A stretch of DNA of 64,000 nt from Vibrio hyugaensis (lineage in GTDB: Bacteria; Pseudomonadota; Gammaproteobacteria; Enterobacterales; Vibrionaceae): assembly GCF_002906655.1 (NCBI RefSeq), contig NZ_CP025795.1:62001-126000 (forward strand), read 5' to 3'. A model generated the notes under the pieces. It saw only the letters and a list, made by a program, of their open reading frames with translations, did no database searches and was not told the DNA's origin. The position numbers and the translations under genes are program-made. Every line of letters begins with the position of its first letter. Position 1 is the stretch's first letter. Below, piece by piece: positions 28,826 through 38,168 of this stretch.

Positions 28826-28916
28826 GGTCATTTCACATTCAAATGGAAACCTTTAAAGGCATTGATTTCACAACTTTTTAAACTTGATTGAATAAAGAAA
28901 CACAGCAAATTAGAAA

Positions 28917-28942
28917 CAAAAAAAGAGCCGCATAAGCGACTC
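28917..28942 (-). terminator. Terminator of the porin gene
   Basis: On the minus strand GAGTCGC-TTAT-GCGGCTC (one T-G wobble) is followed by seven or more T residues. Confidence 0.85.
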
Positions 28943-29099
28943 AAAATAGGGTTAAGAATGGACAGTATGGTGTTCACTGGCTGCAATGAACGCCATGACT
29001 AAATAGAGAGAGTTAAGAAATAAATCAGTGGTAGAGACCTAATAAATCTGCCTTCAGTGCCTACCACTGTTACATGGACAGTAATTAACTATGCTAGGC

Positions 29100-30431
29100 T
29101 TACCACCAAGCTTCCCACATCGCACCTAGGCTAACCGTATCTTGCTTAGGATCGTTGATGCCTGTCGCTTTGTTGTCCACCTCACCGACTGTTGCGTAGA
29201 AGCGCAGCATTGGTCGAGCACCAGCGCCCCAATCAAACGAGATGTTTTGTGATAGGGTGACTTTCCAACCTGTGTTGTCATCGTCAGCACGTGCGTAGTC
29301 GACCATCTGGTAGCCTGCTTCTAACCACGTAGAGTGTGCATCGTTCCAAAAGTACATCGGACGTACGATAGCACTGTAGTTGGTGCGCTCATCTTCCACC
29401 GCACTTGAACCATCAACGGAATAATCGTGGTAAGCCAATAGGTACTCAATCGCGGCTTTTTCACCGAGATCGGCATTACCTTCGAAACTTGCATAAATCG
29501 TAGTGAGGTCTTCTGTTTTCCAGAATACGCCGTTATCGGCATTGTCTGAATAACGCAATACTAAACGGTTTGAACCACTATCGTGTGCACGAGAAATCAC
29601 CGCACCTAATTGGTACGCGTCTATGTGCTCAGAGCTATCAATCGCTTCGGAATCAAAGCCGTAGTTTGCGTACAACTCTAGATCTGCAAAACCCATGTCG
29701 ATACCATGCAATTTAGAAGTGAAAGCGTATGCGCCGCTGTCACCCGTTCCTGCACCACCCGTACATGAGATAGAAGGGTTCGAACCTGGGTCGACAATTT
29801 CTGGGCTACAATTTTCTACCGCTGCAACCACACCGAAATCCAGTTTCACAGAGCCAAGCTCAAGGTTATTGATACCACCACCTTGACCATCATGCATCAT
29901 CCAGAAGTAGTCATTGATGCCTTGTTGTGGACGCTGATGGAAATCACGACCCGCCCAAATGTAAGCATTCGGCTGGCTTTCGAAAACATTCGTTACCCCT
30001 GCGTAAGCCTTTTTCAGGTTCACTTCATCGCCCCAGTGATCGAACATCACAACCACATCCCAAATCGCACCGCTGTCGTTCTTGAACGCTTTCGCTAACT
30101 GGAATTCACCGCCGTTGCCTTCGTTACCTAATCGACCAATTGCTGATGACCCATTAAATGAACCATCAACCATCACGTATTTCTGATCGCCCGCTTGATA
30201 ATGTGCGCCGTAGCGAGCATAGCCGGAGAAGACAACGCCATAAGGAATCTCAATATCCGGAGTCAGTACGGCCGGTTGTTGATCATCAACATAATTAGGA
30301 TCGATGCGATTCTCCAGTTCTTGAATGCGTTTTTCCAAAGCTTCTACATCAGAATCGGCAGCAAAAGTAGAGAGAGAAGCAAGCGAAGCGGCCACTGCAA
30401 GAGCGAGAGGTAAAACCTTTAAGTTTTTCAT
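29100..30431 (-). CDS. Carbohydrate porin (LamB/maltoporin superfamily)
   Basis: Outer-membrane sugar channel of 443 residues. A 24-residue signal peptide ends TFA. Residues ~28-42 form a short coiled coil (VEALEKRIQELENR), as in LamB-like porins of Vibrio. The barrel follows with many aromatic residues (GVVFSGYARYGAHYQ, WAGRDFHQRPQQGINDYFW) and ends in Trp-Trp. AGGGAA precedes the start. It lies upstream of, and is oriented with, the ABC importer operon. LacI-like operators precede both units, so it is probably the outer-membrane entry for the same oligosaccharide. Confidence 0.9.
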   Translation of the reverse strand: MKNLKVLPLALAVAASLASLSTFAADSDVEALEKRIQELENRIDPNYVDDQQPAVLTPDIEIPYGVVFSGYARYGAHYQAGDQKYVMVDGSFNGSSAIGRLGNEGNGGEFQLAKAFKNDSGAIWDVVVMFDHWGDEVNLKKAYAGVTNVFESQPNAYIWAGRDFHQRPQQGINDYFWMMHDGQGGGINNLELGSVKLDFGVVAAVENCSPEIVDPGSNPSISCTGGAGTGDSGAYAFTSKLHGIDMGFADLELYANYGFDSEAIDSSEHIDAYQLGAVISRAHDSGSNRLVLRYSDNADNGVFWKTEDLTTIYASFEGNADLGEKAAIEYLLAYHDYSVDGSSAVEDERTNYSAIVRPMYFWNDAHSTWLEAGYQMVDYARADDDNTGWKVTLSQNISFDWGAGARPMLRFYATVGEVDNKATGINDPKQDTVSLGAMWEAWW

Positions 30432-30878
30432 GTGATTTCCCTAAGTTTTTTGTAAGTGTAATTATTTCAATAGGGATCTTAAGGAATGAAACGTTTGAAA
30501 AGCCGCTACCGCTTCACATGGCAATAGCGTTCAAAATGACATGAAACAACGCATGAAACTCAAGGTAACTCTTAGCCTTTAAAATCATATGGTTAAAATA
30601 ACGCTTATTAGATTTTACATTTTGAAATCGCTTTCATTTCACAGGATTGTTTAATTTCTATCACGTTAATTTGTGCAAAATAAGCGCAATTCATTTATGA
30701 GATAATGAAAAGTTTCATAATCTTGAAAGTTTTCACAGCTCGTAAATTTCTTACAAATTCAACAACTCACACAAATAGCAAACATGCTTCATATCACAAA
30801 TAAGGGCTTTGCTATTCCATGCACTACTTAATTACGACCTAGAATAGGCACTAAGTAAGTCTAAAGTAGGGATATACA
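30432..30878. other. Divergent porin / diguanylate cyclase regulatory region
   Basis: 447 bp without a gene, A/T-rich. It contains three LacI-like half-site pairs: TGAAACGTTTGA (30487-30498), TGAAATCGCTTTCA (30623-30636) and TGAAAGTTTTCA (30724-30735). No other gene or RNA recognised. Confidence 0.5.
30623..30636. promoter_or_regulatory. LacI-type operator candidate
   Basis: TGAAATCGCTTTCA differs by one base pair from the symmetric TGAAAGCGCTTTCA. It lies ~190 bp upstream of the porin and ~240 bp upstream of the diguanylate cyclase. Confidence 0.5.
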
Positions 30879-32063
30879 ATGTCGAAATTGGCCGGAGCAC
30901 GCCTAGAGGAAATGGCGGATATCCGATCGACAAGAAAGAAGAAGATCGTTTTTCTCTGTTCTAGCATCGCCACTGCATTTCTAACCTATGGCTCGGTCCT
31001 GCACTATCTTGAAGGGAATTGGGGGCTCAGTTTACTCATCGGTTTATGCGCGCTGGCATGTTTAACCATCAGTTATCTGATCAAAGTCCGTGGTCACCAC
31101 CAATACGCCGATCTGTTACTCACGGGCGTATTGATGTTTGATGGACTGTTGCTACTGCTTTATAACGACGCCCCTTCAGGTCGACTGCTTTGGCTCTACC
31201 CGATTGTGGCTGCCATTATCTTGATTAACGAATTCAAAGTCGGTCTGCTGTTTAGCGTGACGTACTCCCTCATCATCTTTTTCGGTTTAACCTTTTTAGA
31301 GAGTGTACCCACCGCCAGTGACATGACCGAGCGCCGATTTATGTTTACGCTGGTGGCGATCTGCTTTGTTTGTCATACCTTTTCTTACTATTACTCTAAA
31401 GTCGTGAACTACATTCAAACCCTGTATCGCGAAGGCATCGAAGAACTGGCTTACCTCGACCAATTAACAGGATTAGCTAACCGCTGGAGCTTCGAGACTT
31501 GGGCACGTGCCAAGTTAGAAGAGTTGGAACAAGTTGAGACCAAAAGTGTCACGGCTTTAGTCTTTTTAGATATCGATAACTTCAAGCACATAAACGACAA
31601 CTACGGCCACGATGTCGGCGACCGTGTGTTAAAGCACTTTGCGACTCGCTTAAAAAACAACATTCGTAATAAAGACAGAAAAACGGACAAGCATGACTAC
31701 TCGATTGCTCGCTTCGCTGGTGATGAATTTGTGTTGATGCTTTACGATGTGAGCGGTAAGAAAGACCTAGACAATATTTTGGATCGTATCGTCAACCTCT
31801 TCCAAAAAGGCTATCAGACGGACGACAACATCAATGAGTTAACCATGAGTGTAGGAGCGGCCATTTACGGCCAAGACGCAACAGATTTATCTGAACTGAC
31901 TCGTTGCGCAGACAAAGCTATGTACGCTGCGAAGCACACTGGCAAAAACCAGTATGCGTATTACGAACATTGCTCACATGCAGAAGAGTTGCGTAATCAA
32001 CGACACTCGTTGGTTGGCGGAATGGGTAATATCACTTCATTGCAGCGTGACGCCAGCTTATAA
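30879..32063 (+). CDS. Integral-membrane diguanylate cyclase (GGDEF variant AGDEF)
   Basis: 394 residues. About six hydrophobic segments occupy residues 22-190, with little periplasmic sequence, resembling a membrane sensor domain. The C-terminal GGDEF domain starts near DQLTGLANRWSFE and includes FLDIDNFKHINDNYGHDVGD. The active loop reads FAGDEFVLML; AGDEF variants are frequently active. No RxxD five residues before the loop, so no canonical inhibitory site. Divergent from the porin, sharing a region with sugar-type operators, so sugar availability may influence c-di-GMP (inference). Confidence 0.92.
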   Translation: MSKLAGARLEEMADIRSTRKKKIVFLCSSIATAFLTYGSVLHYLEGNWGLSLLIGLCALACLTISYLIKVRGHHQYADLLLTGVLMFDGLLLLLYNDAPSGRLLWLYPIVAAIILINEFKVGLLFSVTYSLIIFFGLTFLESVPTASDMTERRFMFTLVAICFVCHTFSYYYSKVVNYIQTLYREGIEELAYLDQLTGLANRWSFETWARAKLEELEQVETKSVTALVFLDIDNFKHINDNYGHDVGDRVLKHFATRLKNNIRNKDRKTDKHDYSIARFAGDEFVLMLYDVSGKKDLDNILDRIVNLFQKGYQTDDNINELTMSVGAAIYGQDATDLSELTRCADKAMYAAKHTGKNQYAYYEHCSHAEELRNQRHSLVGGMGNITSLQRDASL

Positions 32064-32083
32064 ACCGAACCGCAGAGCCTAAG

Positions 32084-32365
32084 TTAGGCGTACATATACA
32101 TGGCCCATAAGCCAACAAGTAAAAACGTGACAAGCCAGATCACTTGGCCGATTTTGCTTGGTTTATCATCTCGTGGGACAAGAACAGGCTTGAGCGCTCG
32201 CTCTTTCATTTTGCCGACAAGGCTTTTCTCAATCGCTCGCTTATAGAAAGCACGTCGTTTTTGAGCCGCGTTAGCCACCTTAGTAAAGCGGTGACGTTGC
32301 TCATTGGTAAAATCCGTTGCCTCATAGCGAGGAGGAAGATCGGTGTGTTTAGGTTGTACTGCCAT
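32084..32365 (-). CDS. Small C-terminally anchored protein of unknown function
   Basis: 93 residues. The first 65 are basic and soluble (TNEQRHRFTKVANAAQKRRAFYKRAIEKSL). The last ~20 form one hydrophobic segment (IGQVIWLVTFLLVGLWAMYMYA), so it looks like a tail-anchored inner-membrane protein. The start at 32365 has a perfect AGGAGG 5 nt upstream; a longer frame to 32392 is less likely. No family recognised. Confidence 0.75.
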   Translation of the reverse strand: MAVQPKHTDLPPRYEATDFTNEQRHRFTKVANAAQKRRAFYKRAIEKSLVGKMKERALKPVLVPRDDKPSKIGQVIWLVTFLLVGLWAMYMYA

Positions 32366-32458
32366 CTCATCCTCCTTGGTCGATGAGTGCACCTATTTTA
32401 AGTATATACATAATTAACGCTATATTGCCAAAAACCGTTGCATCTGAATGACATGCAT

Positions 32459-32483
32459 AAAAAAAGCCACCCGCAGGTAGCTT
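32459..32483 (-). terminator. Terminator of ppnP
   Basis: On the minus strand AAGCTACC-TGCG-GGTGGCTT (one T-G wobble) is followed by a T run. Confidence 0.85.
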
Positions 32484-32528
32484 CTATATAATTCAGTCTT
32501 CAATCACTTGTCAGAGATGGCTCTGTGC

Positions 32529-32813
32529 TTATAAGTACTCACATAGGTAAGCCGTTGCGTCTTTAACTTGAAGCTCAAATGATGAGTTACCTTCGACTTC
32601 AAAAAACTCACCGCTGTTGTAAGTCACCCAATCAACCTCTCCAGCTTTCTTTACGATCAGTGCACCTTTGACGACACTCATACGTTCAGGAGCTTGGGTA
32701 CCAAACGTGTATTCACCTGGCAACATCACACCGACACTGACATCCTGTCCTTGTTGGCTAAAACCCAGTGACTTTACGCCACCAGCAAAATAACTGTTTT
32801 CCTTAATACTCAT
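32529..32813 (-). CDS. ppnP: Pyrimidine/purine nucleoside phosphorylase PpnP (YaiE/DUF1255)
   Basis: Small cupin-fold phosphorylase of 94 residues that cleaves nucleosides to base plus ribose-1-phosphate. Length and signatures match the family: SYFAGGVKSLGF, GVMLPGEYTFGTQAPERM and the C-terminal TAYLCEYL. AAGGAA precedes the ATG. Monocistronic, cytoplasmic, broad substrate range in the family. Confidence 0.95.
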   Translation of the reverse strand: MSIKENSYFAGGVKSLGFSQQGQDVSVGVMLPGEYTFGTQAPERMSVVKGALIVKKAGEVDWVTYNSGEFFEVEGNSSFELQVKDATAYLCEYL

Positions 32814-33034
32814 TCTTTGGTTTCCTTATCAAAAATCAGCTCTTTTTTACCCTGTTTCGGTTTACGACTCAAGTCTCTAAATTGACCTTTTTTGAGCTAT
32901 CGAATACTCAATAACTGTGTTTCGGAATGTAAAAGTGGACATCAGATCATAGTTTAGGTGTCGCAAAGGCGAGATTGTTTGTTTTTGCAGCGTAAGCTTC
33001 TCACCATATTAAAAAAGGAAAACAAGCAGGGATC

Positions 33035-33538
33035 ATGACGACCACACCGCGCCGAAAACGCCAGAAGAAACCAGAACCGCAACCTTCATTTTGGGCTCGT
33101 CATCAGTTCAGAATCATCAAAGGAGGATTTGCGACGTTTGGCTGCGCGCTGTTGAGCTTTCTCGGCTACCAACTTTACGCTTCTTATCTCGACTATATCG
33201 ACCCAGATAAAGTGTATGGCGAATGGATTGAAATTGGTGCGCCGCCTTATCAGACCGAACAACTTTCCTTTACGCCCGACGGGGTCTTTCGCAACCATCG
33301 CCTCGTCGCTACCCAGTTTGAGTTCGATGGCAAAGTTGTCACCCTAAACACCGGACTAGGTAAAACAGCCTACCAACTGTCTGGTTCTCACCTCTCTCCC
33401 CAAATACGTCGCGTAGAACCAAAGCTACCTGACCAACGTTTTGTGCTTAAAGGATTCGAGCACACCGTACAAGGTTCAGAAATTGGTGCCGCGTCCAAAC
33501 GCCGAGCTGCATTGAGCGAGCACTTCAATCGCAAGTAA
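33035..33538 (+). CDS. DUF2850 family membrane protein
   Basis: 167 residues: a very basic cytoplasmic N-terminus (RRKRQKKPEPQPS), one membrane segment near 30-52 (GGFATFGCALLSFLGYQLYASY) and a periplasmic beta-rich domain (GEWIEIGAPPYQTEQLSFTPDGVFRNHRLVAT). This matches DUF2850, a family largely confined to Vibrio and relatives, of unknown function. AGGGATC precedes the ATG. Confidence 0.85.
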   Translation: MTTTPRRKRQKKPEPQPSFWARHQFRIIKGGFATFGCALLSFLGYQLYASYLDYIDPDKVYGEWIEIGAPPYQTEQLSFTPDGVFRNHRLVATQFEFDGKVVTLNTGLGKTAYQLSGSHLSPQIRRVEPKLPDQRFVLKGFEHTVQGSEIGAASKRRAALSEHFNRK

Positions 33539-33931
33539 TCTTGTTATCTGCCCCTCAATCATACGTATCTTTCCCCAAATTCAACAGGGCCGTTATTGGC
33601 AATTTCTAACGTAACTTGCTCTGTTACATAACAAAAATTTAATTTCACTCGCAAAATAACACCGCCAGACTGAGTAGATAATTAATTAAACGCATGCAAA
33701 ATATTTATAAATTATTGGCTCAATATTGTATTTTCTATGCAAAACAATGTTTCTTGTAGTGAGATTTGTGTAACAGAGTCGAATCTTGATTTATTTTTTT
33801 TTGAAAAAAAAAAAGTTTCTGAAATGCTGAATGTGATGCTTTTGCACAGTGTGTGAATCGGTTGTCTTTTCTGTCGCAAGAGCAGCTTGTGTTCGTGAAT
33901 GAACATAAAATCAAGGATTGAGAGAGAAGTT
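33539..33931 (+). other. Upstream region of the chitinase gene
   Basis: 393 bp, A/T-rich, with no gene. A T-rich tract faces an A11 tract around 33791-33815, which may bend DNA or act as an UP-type element. No operator for the chitin sensor ChiS or for NagC could be recognised by eye. Confidence 0.4.
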
Positions 33932-36472
33932 ATGATTCGATTTAACCTATGTGCCGCTGGGGTTGCCCTAGCTCTTTCTGGCGCTGCAAATGCGGCTCCA
34001 ACAGCACCAAGTATCGACATGTATGGTTCTAATAACCTGCAATTTTCTAAAATTGAACTGGCAATGGAAACCACATCTGGCTACAACGACATGGTTAAGT
34101 ACCATGAGCTAGCTAAGATCAACGTGAAATTTAACCAGTGGAGTGGTACTTCTGGTGACACTTACAACATCTACTTTGATGGTGTTCAAGTCGCAACAGG
34201 CCCTATCACTGGTAGCCAAACTACTGCGTCGTTTGAATACGGCCAAGGTGGTTTGTACCAAATGGAAATCGAAGCGTGTGACGCAACAGGCTGTGCGAAA
34301 AGCGCACCAGTAGAGATTACGATTGCGGATACAGACGGTTCTCACTTACCGCCGCTAACCATGAATGTTGACCCGAACAACAAAACCTACAACACAGACC
34401 CTAGTGTCGTGATGGGTACGTACTTTGTTGAATGGGGCATCTACGGCCGTGATTACACTGTCGACAACATGCCAGTCGACAACCTAACGCACATCCTTTA
34501 CGGCTTCATTCCAATTTGTGGTCCAAACGAATCTGTGAAATCGGTTGGCGGTAACAGCTTCAACGCACTGCAAACAGCGTGTCGCGGTGTGAACGACTAC
34601 GAAGTGGTTATCCATGACCCATGGGCAGCGTACCAAAAGAGCTTCGCGCAAGCAGGTCACGAATACAGCACGCCGATCAAGGGTAACTACGCCATGCTAA
34701 TGGCATTGAAACAACGTAACCCTGATCTAAAAATCATCCCATCTATCGGTGGTTGGACACTGTCTGACCCATTCTTCGATTTCGTTGATAAAGCCAACCG
34801 TGACACGTTTGTCGCGTCAGTTAAGAAGTTCCTGAAAACGTGGAAGTTCTACGACGGTGTGGACATCGACTGGGAATTCCCAGGTGGCGGCGGCGCTGCA
34901 GCTGATAAGGGCGACCCAGTAAACGACGGCCCAGCATACATCGCATTGATGCGTGAGCTGCGTGCAATGCTAGATGAGCTAGAAGCCGAAACTGGCCGTA
35001 CCTACGAGCTAACTTCAGCAATCGGTGTGGGTTACGACAAAATTGAAGACGTTGATTACGCAGACGCAGTTCAGTACATGGACTACATCTTCGCGATGAC
35101 ATACGACTTCTACGGCGGTTGGAACAACGTTCCTGGTCACCAAACAGCACTTTACTGTGGTTCATTTATGCGTCCTGGTCAGTGTGACGGCAGCGGCGTT
35201 GATGAAAACGGCGAACCGTACAAAGGCCCAGCTTACACGGCTGACAACGGCATCCAACTACTACTAGCGCAAGGCGTTCCTGCGAACAAACTGGTTCTAG
35301 GTACAGCAATGTATGGCCGTGGTTGGGAAGGTGTAACACCGGATACGCTAACCGATCCAAATGATCCAATGACAGGTACTGCTACAGGTAAACTGAAAGG
35401 CAGCACAGCTCAAGGTGTTTGGGAAGATGGCGTCATTGACTACAAAGGCATTAAGTCATTCATGCTTGGTGCAAACAATACTGGTATCAACGGCTTTGAA
35501 TACGGCTACGATGCGCAAGCAGAAGCACCATGGGTGTGGAACCGTTCAACAGGTGAGCTAATCACATTTGATGATCACCGTTCTATATTAGCGAAAGGCA
35601 ACTACGCAAAATCGTTAGGTCTTGCAGGTCTGTTCTCTTGGGAAATTGATGCAGATAATGGCGACATCCTAAATGCAATGCACGAAGGTATGGCGGGTGG
35701 CGTGGTTGTTCCACCAAACCGTAAACCAGCAGCAGCAGCAGGTACGGACCAAGCAGTAACAGGCCCTGCAAGTGTTGTGCTTGATGGCAGCAACTCAACA
35801 GACTCTGATGGCACAATCGCAAGCTACGCTTGGGAGCAAGTATCAGGTACAGCAGTGGCTCTATCTGGCGCAAATACAGCGACAGCAAGCTTTGATGCAG
35901 CAGAAGTGACTGCAGAAGAACAGCTAACGTTCAAGCTAACCGTGACAGACAATGACGGCGCAAGCGCTTCTGATCTTGTTGTGGTAACGGTTAAGCCTGC
36001 TGGCGTGATTGATCCACCAAACACTGCGCCAGTTGCACAGGTTTCTGCGCCAGCAACAGCAAACGCAGGTGACGTAGTTGTGATTGACGCTTCGGCTTCA
36101 AGCGATGCAGACAACGACACGCTAACGTTCGATTGGACGCTACCTCAAGGTCTAAACGCAACGGTTAACGGTGCAAAAGTAACGTTCACAGCAGCAGAAT
36201 ACCCGCAAGACACTAGCCTAAGCTTCACAGTAAGCGTAAGCGACGGCCAAGCAGCATCTTCAGCAAGTGCAACCGTTGTTGTATCTAAGCACAGCACAGG
36301 TGGTGGCACTTGTACTAACGCATGGGATGCAACAGCTGTTTACACTGGCGGTGACCAAGTGACTTACACAGGTAAAACTTGGGAAGCGAAGTGGTGGACA
36401 CAAGGACAAGATCCTAGTAAGTCTGGCGAATGGGGTGTTTGGAAAGAAGTTGGCCCAGCTAACTGTAACTAA
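33932..36472 (+). CDS. chiA: GH18 endochitinase, secreted, multidomain (ChiA-2-like)
   Basis: Secreted chitinase of 846 residues. Signal peptide 1-23 (ends ANA); N-terminal chitinase-A domain ~24-140; GH18 barrel ~160-590 with catalytic DGVDIDWE (Glu315). Two PKD-type repeats follow (~601-690 and ~700-790), then a C-terminal CBM5/12 chitin-binding module (~797-846) with WEAKWWTQGQDPS. It closely resembles V. cholerae ChiA-2 in order and size. GAGAGAAG supports the start at 33932 rather than the ATG at 33899. Hydrolyses chitin for uptake; works with the AA10 enzyme and NagB in this window. Strong codon bias. Confidence 0.96.
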   Translation: MIRFNLCAAGVALALSGAANAAPTAPSIDMYGSNNLQFSKIELAMETTSGYNDMVKYHELAKINVKFNQWSGTSGDTYNIYFDGVQVATGPITGSQTTASFEYGQGGLYQMEIEACDATGCAKSAPVEITIADTDGSHLPPLTMNVDPNNKTYNTDPSVVMGTYFVEWGIYGRDYTVDNMPVDNLTHILYGFIPICGPNESVKSVGGNSFNALQTACRGVNDYEVVIHDPWAAYQKSFAQAGHEYSTPIKGNYAMLMALKQRNPDLKIIPSIGGWTLSDPFFDFVDKANRDTFVASVKKFLKTWKFYDGVDIDWEFPGGGGAAADKGDPVNDGPAYIALMRELRAMLDELEAETGRTYELTSAIGVGYDKIEDVDYADAVQYMDYIFAMTYDFYGGWNNVPGHQTALYCGSFMRPGQCDGSGVDENGEPYKGPAYTADNGIQLLLAQGVPANKLVLGTAMYGRGWEGVTPDTLTDPNDPMTGTATGKLKGSTAQGVWEDGVIDYKGIKSFMLGANNTGINGFEYGYDAQAEAPWVWNRSTGELITFDDHRSILAKGNYAKSLGLAGLFSWEIDADNGDILNAMHEGMAGGVVVPPNRKPAAAAGTDQAVTGPASVVLDGSNSTDSDGTIASYAWEQVSGTAVALSGANTATASFDAAEVTAEEQLTFKLTVTDNDGASASDLVVVTVKPAGVIDPPNTAPVAQVSAPATANAGDVVVIDASASSDADNDTLTFDWTLPQGLNATVNGAKVTFTAAEYPQDTSLSFTVSVSDGQAASSASATVVVSKHSTGGGTCTNAWDATAVYTGGDQVTYTGKTWEAKWWTQGQDPSKSGEWGVWKEVGPANCN

Positions 36473-36527
36473 ACACAGCTAAGGTGTTGTGATTCAACAC
36501 TAATCGCTCTGAATATTGTAATAATAA

Positions 36528-36553
36528 AAAGGACAGCTTCGGCTGTCCTTTGT
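36528..36553 (+). terminator. Intrinsic terminator after chitinase
   Basis: AAAGGACAGC-TTCG-GCTGTCCTTT, a perfect stem with a stable tetraloop. Confidence 0.9.
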
Positions 36554-36588
36554 TGTTCTAACAGAATCTATTAAGTGCTTTTCAATAA

Positions 36589-37443
36589 TCAGCTAGCTTC
36601 AATTAAACGGTCGAAACTCTGGAACACCTCTTCACACTTCATCACGCGACCGTGACCTTGGCCTTGAGTCGTCACTAATTCTACCCGTACCATCTCACTC
36701 GCTGCTTGCGCAGAGACACTGTGCTTAGTGAACTTGTCTTGCTCATCATGAACAATGATGGTTTTTGCTTCGCGCTCTGCTAGACGCTTTTCTGGGTCAA
36801 TCGACTGCAGTGGATAGCCAAACTGGTCCTCAACCTCAGACACCACCGCTTTGAATAACTTCATGGAGTATCCTGAGCGTGCAATGCTACCAAACAGGTT
36901 TTCTACATAATTCAGAACCGGAGCAATCAACAATAGAGGTTTGTTCTCTAGTTTACTATGGCGACATTCCAGCGCCGACGCAGTGCCCATACTGTGCCCA
37001 ACTAAACCTGCTACGTCTTCTACAGAATCCAACACTTCCTCTAAGCCACGAACAAACGCTGGGATATGCCCATATTGTCCATCACTCTCACCATGCGCTG
37101 GATGATCATAAGCCAGCGCAGTGTAACCAGATGCCGCAATGTGCTCCATCAACGGGTAGAACTGACTGGCAGTTCCAGACCAACCGTGAGTAAGAATCCA
37201 TACCGGACCGCTTCCAAGCTGATAGATTTTAATTGCCCCGGCATGACCTTGGATTTCACTTTTGATCAGTCCCTGTGGCTCAGCGTTTTTTGGCTGAGTA
37301 CGCGCAGGAGTAAGCAGCAATTTACGCGCGGTCTTTTTTGCGTGTGAGGGCGCTAGCGTGTGATGTAAACGCGTACTGATGTTGATCAGACTGCGCTTAA
37401 CACTGAATTTCTGCGAAGTATTGAAGTAAATTTTCTCACTCAT
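36589..37443 (-). CDS. Alpha/beta-fold hydrolase
   Basis: Cytoplasmic serine hydrolase of 284 residues. HGWSGTASQF is the oxyanion region near 91-100, VGHSMGTASALE holds the nucleophile Ser near 156, HDEQDKFTK the Asp and GQGHGRVM the His. AAGGAA precedes the start. It follows the tetR gene but has its own operator-like site at 37478-37491, shared with the tetR leader, so it is probably the main target of that repressor. Substrate (lipid ester or small ester) unknown. Confidence 0.88.
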   Translation of the reverse strand: MSEKIYFNTSQKFSVKRSLINISTRLHHTLAPSHAKKTARKLLLTPARTQPKNAEPQGLIKSEIQGHAGAIKIYQLGSGPVWILTHGWSGTASQFYPLMEHIAASGYTALAYDHPAHGESDGQYGHIPAFVRGLEEVLDSVEDVAGLVGHSMGTASALECRHSKLENKPLLLIAPVLNYVENLFGSIARSGYSMKLFKAVVSEVEDQFGYPLQSIDPEKRLAEREAKTIIVHDEQDKFTKHSVSAQAASEMVRVELVTTQGQGHGRVMKCEEVFQSFDRLIEAS

Positions 37444-37477
37444 GATCGTTTCCTTAGCTATCAGCTTTGCACAAAAT

Positions 37478-37491
37478 AGAACGGTCGTGCT
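37478..37491. promoter_or_regulatory. Candidate TetR operator upstream of the hydrolase
   Basis: AGAACGGTCGTGCT has the symmetric pattern AG-N-ACG-N2-CGT-N-CT. The same pattern recurs at 38169-38182 before the tetR start. It is ~35 bp upstream of the hydrolase start. Confidence 0.65.
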
Positions 37492-37501
37492 TTTTAAGCG
37501 G

Positions 37502-37535
37502 ATAAGAAAGAGCGCTCTGTGTCGCTCTTTCTTAT
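37502..37535 (-). terminator. Hairpin ending the tetR transcript
   Basis: ATAAGAAAGAGCG and CGCTCTTTCTTAT form a perfect 13-bp stem with an 8-nt loop; the descending arm is T-rich. Separates tetR from the hydrolase. Confidence 0.7.
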
Positions 37536-37565
37536 GAATCTCTTACTATGCCCGTTACCGCGGGG

Positions 37566-38156
37566 CTAGCGCTTCCATCGAGTAAACAAGTTATCGATGC
37601 CTTGCCAAAACAGTCTCTGGCTCTCTTCTTCCCCTTTGATTGAATAAAACACGTGTGCACTTAAGTAATGTCCGTATAAATCAAAGGTCGCTTGTCGCGT
37701 GTCTAAATCCACAACAAACTCTTGGTTTTCTTTGCCTTTCTTGATCTGAATTTCGAGATAATTCAACCAAGTATCAATCGACTTACGCAATGCCGCTTGC
37801 AATGCACAACCTTCTTCTGCGGTGTCGTTCCAGGCATCAAGGAACATGCAACTGCCTTGAAAAGAGTGGTTCCACGTCATCCAAGTGTCTAGTAAGCCAC
37901 GTACTTTACGTTCAATATTGCTATCACCTAACTCACGTGCAGGCGCAATCACGCGCTCAGCAAATACTAGATTGGCGTGTTCCAATACCGACAGCTGAAG
38001 ATTTAACTTCGAGTTAAAGTGGGCAAACAAACCACTTTTCGACATCCCGCACTGCTTCGCTAACTCACCAATGGTAAGACTTTCCAATCCATTTTCGCTC
38101 GCCAGTTGGAATGCACGTTGCAGAATAAGTTCTTTGGTTACTTTTCCTTTTTTCAT
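37566..38156 (-). CDS. TetR family transcriptional regulator
   Basis: Repressor of 196 residues. The N-terminal TetR helix-turn-helix is complete (ILQRAFQLASENGLESLTIGELAKQCGMSKSGLFAHFNSK). The C-terminal ligand domain resembles the TetR_C group of YfiR/AcrR-like proteins. The frame extends to 38246, but the conserved start is MKKGKVTKEL at 38156. No good ribosome site is visible, and the operator-like site lies just upstream (38169-38182), consistent with tight autoregulation. Confidence 0.88.
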   Translation of the reverse strand: MKKGKVTKELILQRAFQLASENGLESLTIGELAKQCGMSKSGLFAHFNSKLNLQLSVLEHANLVFAERVIAPARELGDSNIERKVRGLLDTWMTWNHSFQGSCMFLDAWNDTAEEGCALQAALRKSIDTWLNYLEIQIKKGKENQEFVVDLDTRQATFDLYGHYLSAHVFYSIKGEEESQRLFWQGIDNLFTRWKR

Positions 38157-38168
38157 GACTGCATTTTT

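Larger units (their letters stand above)
28619..29099. other. Regulatory gap between porin and lacI-importer operon
   Basis: This 481-bp gap holds no gene. It contains a CRP-like site, a strong LacI-type palindrome and the porin terminator, listed separately. The stretch 28943-29099 shows nothing else recognisable. Confidence 0.6.

Noticed and set aside
33791..33815. T/A tract as intrinsic terminator for the DUF2850 gene
   Set aside because: Pure A/T pairing without a GC stem, over 250 bp from the gene end; not a credible terminator.
35583..36120. Long minus-strand frames within the chitinase PKD region
   Set aside because: Antisense shadows caused by biased codon use; the sense protein has clear domains.
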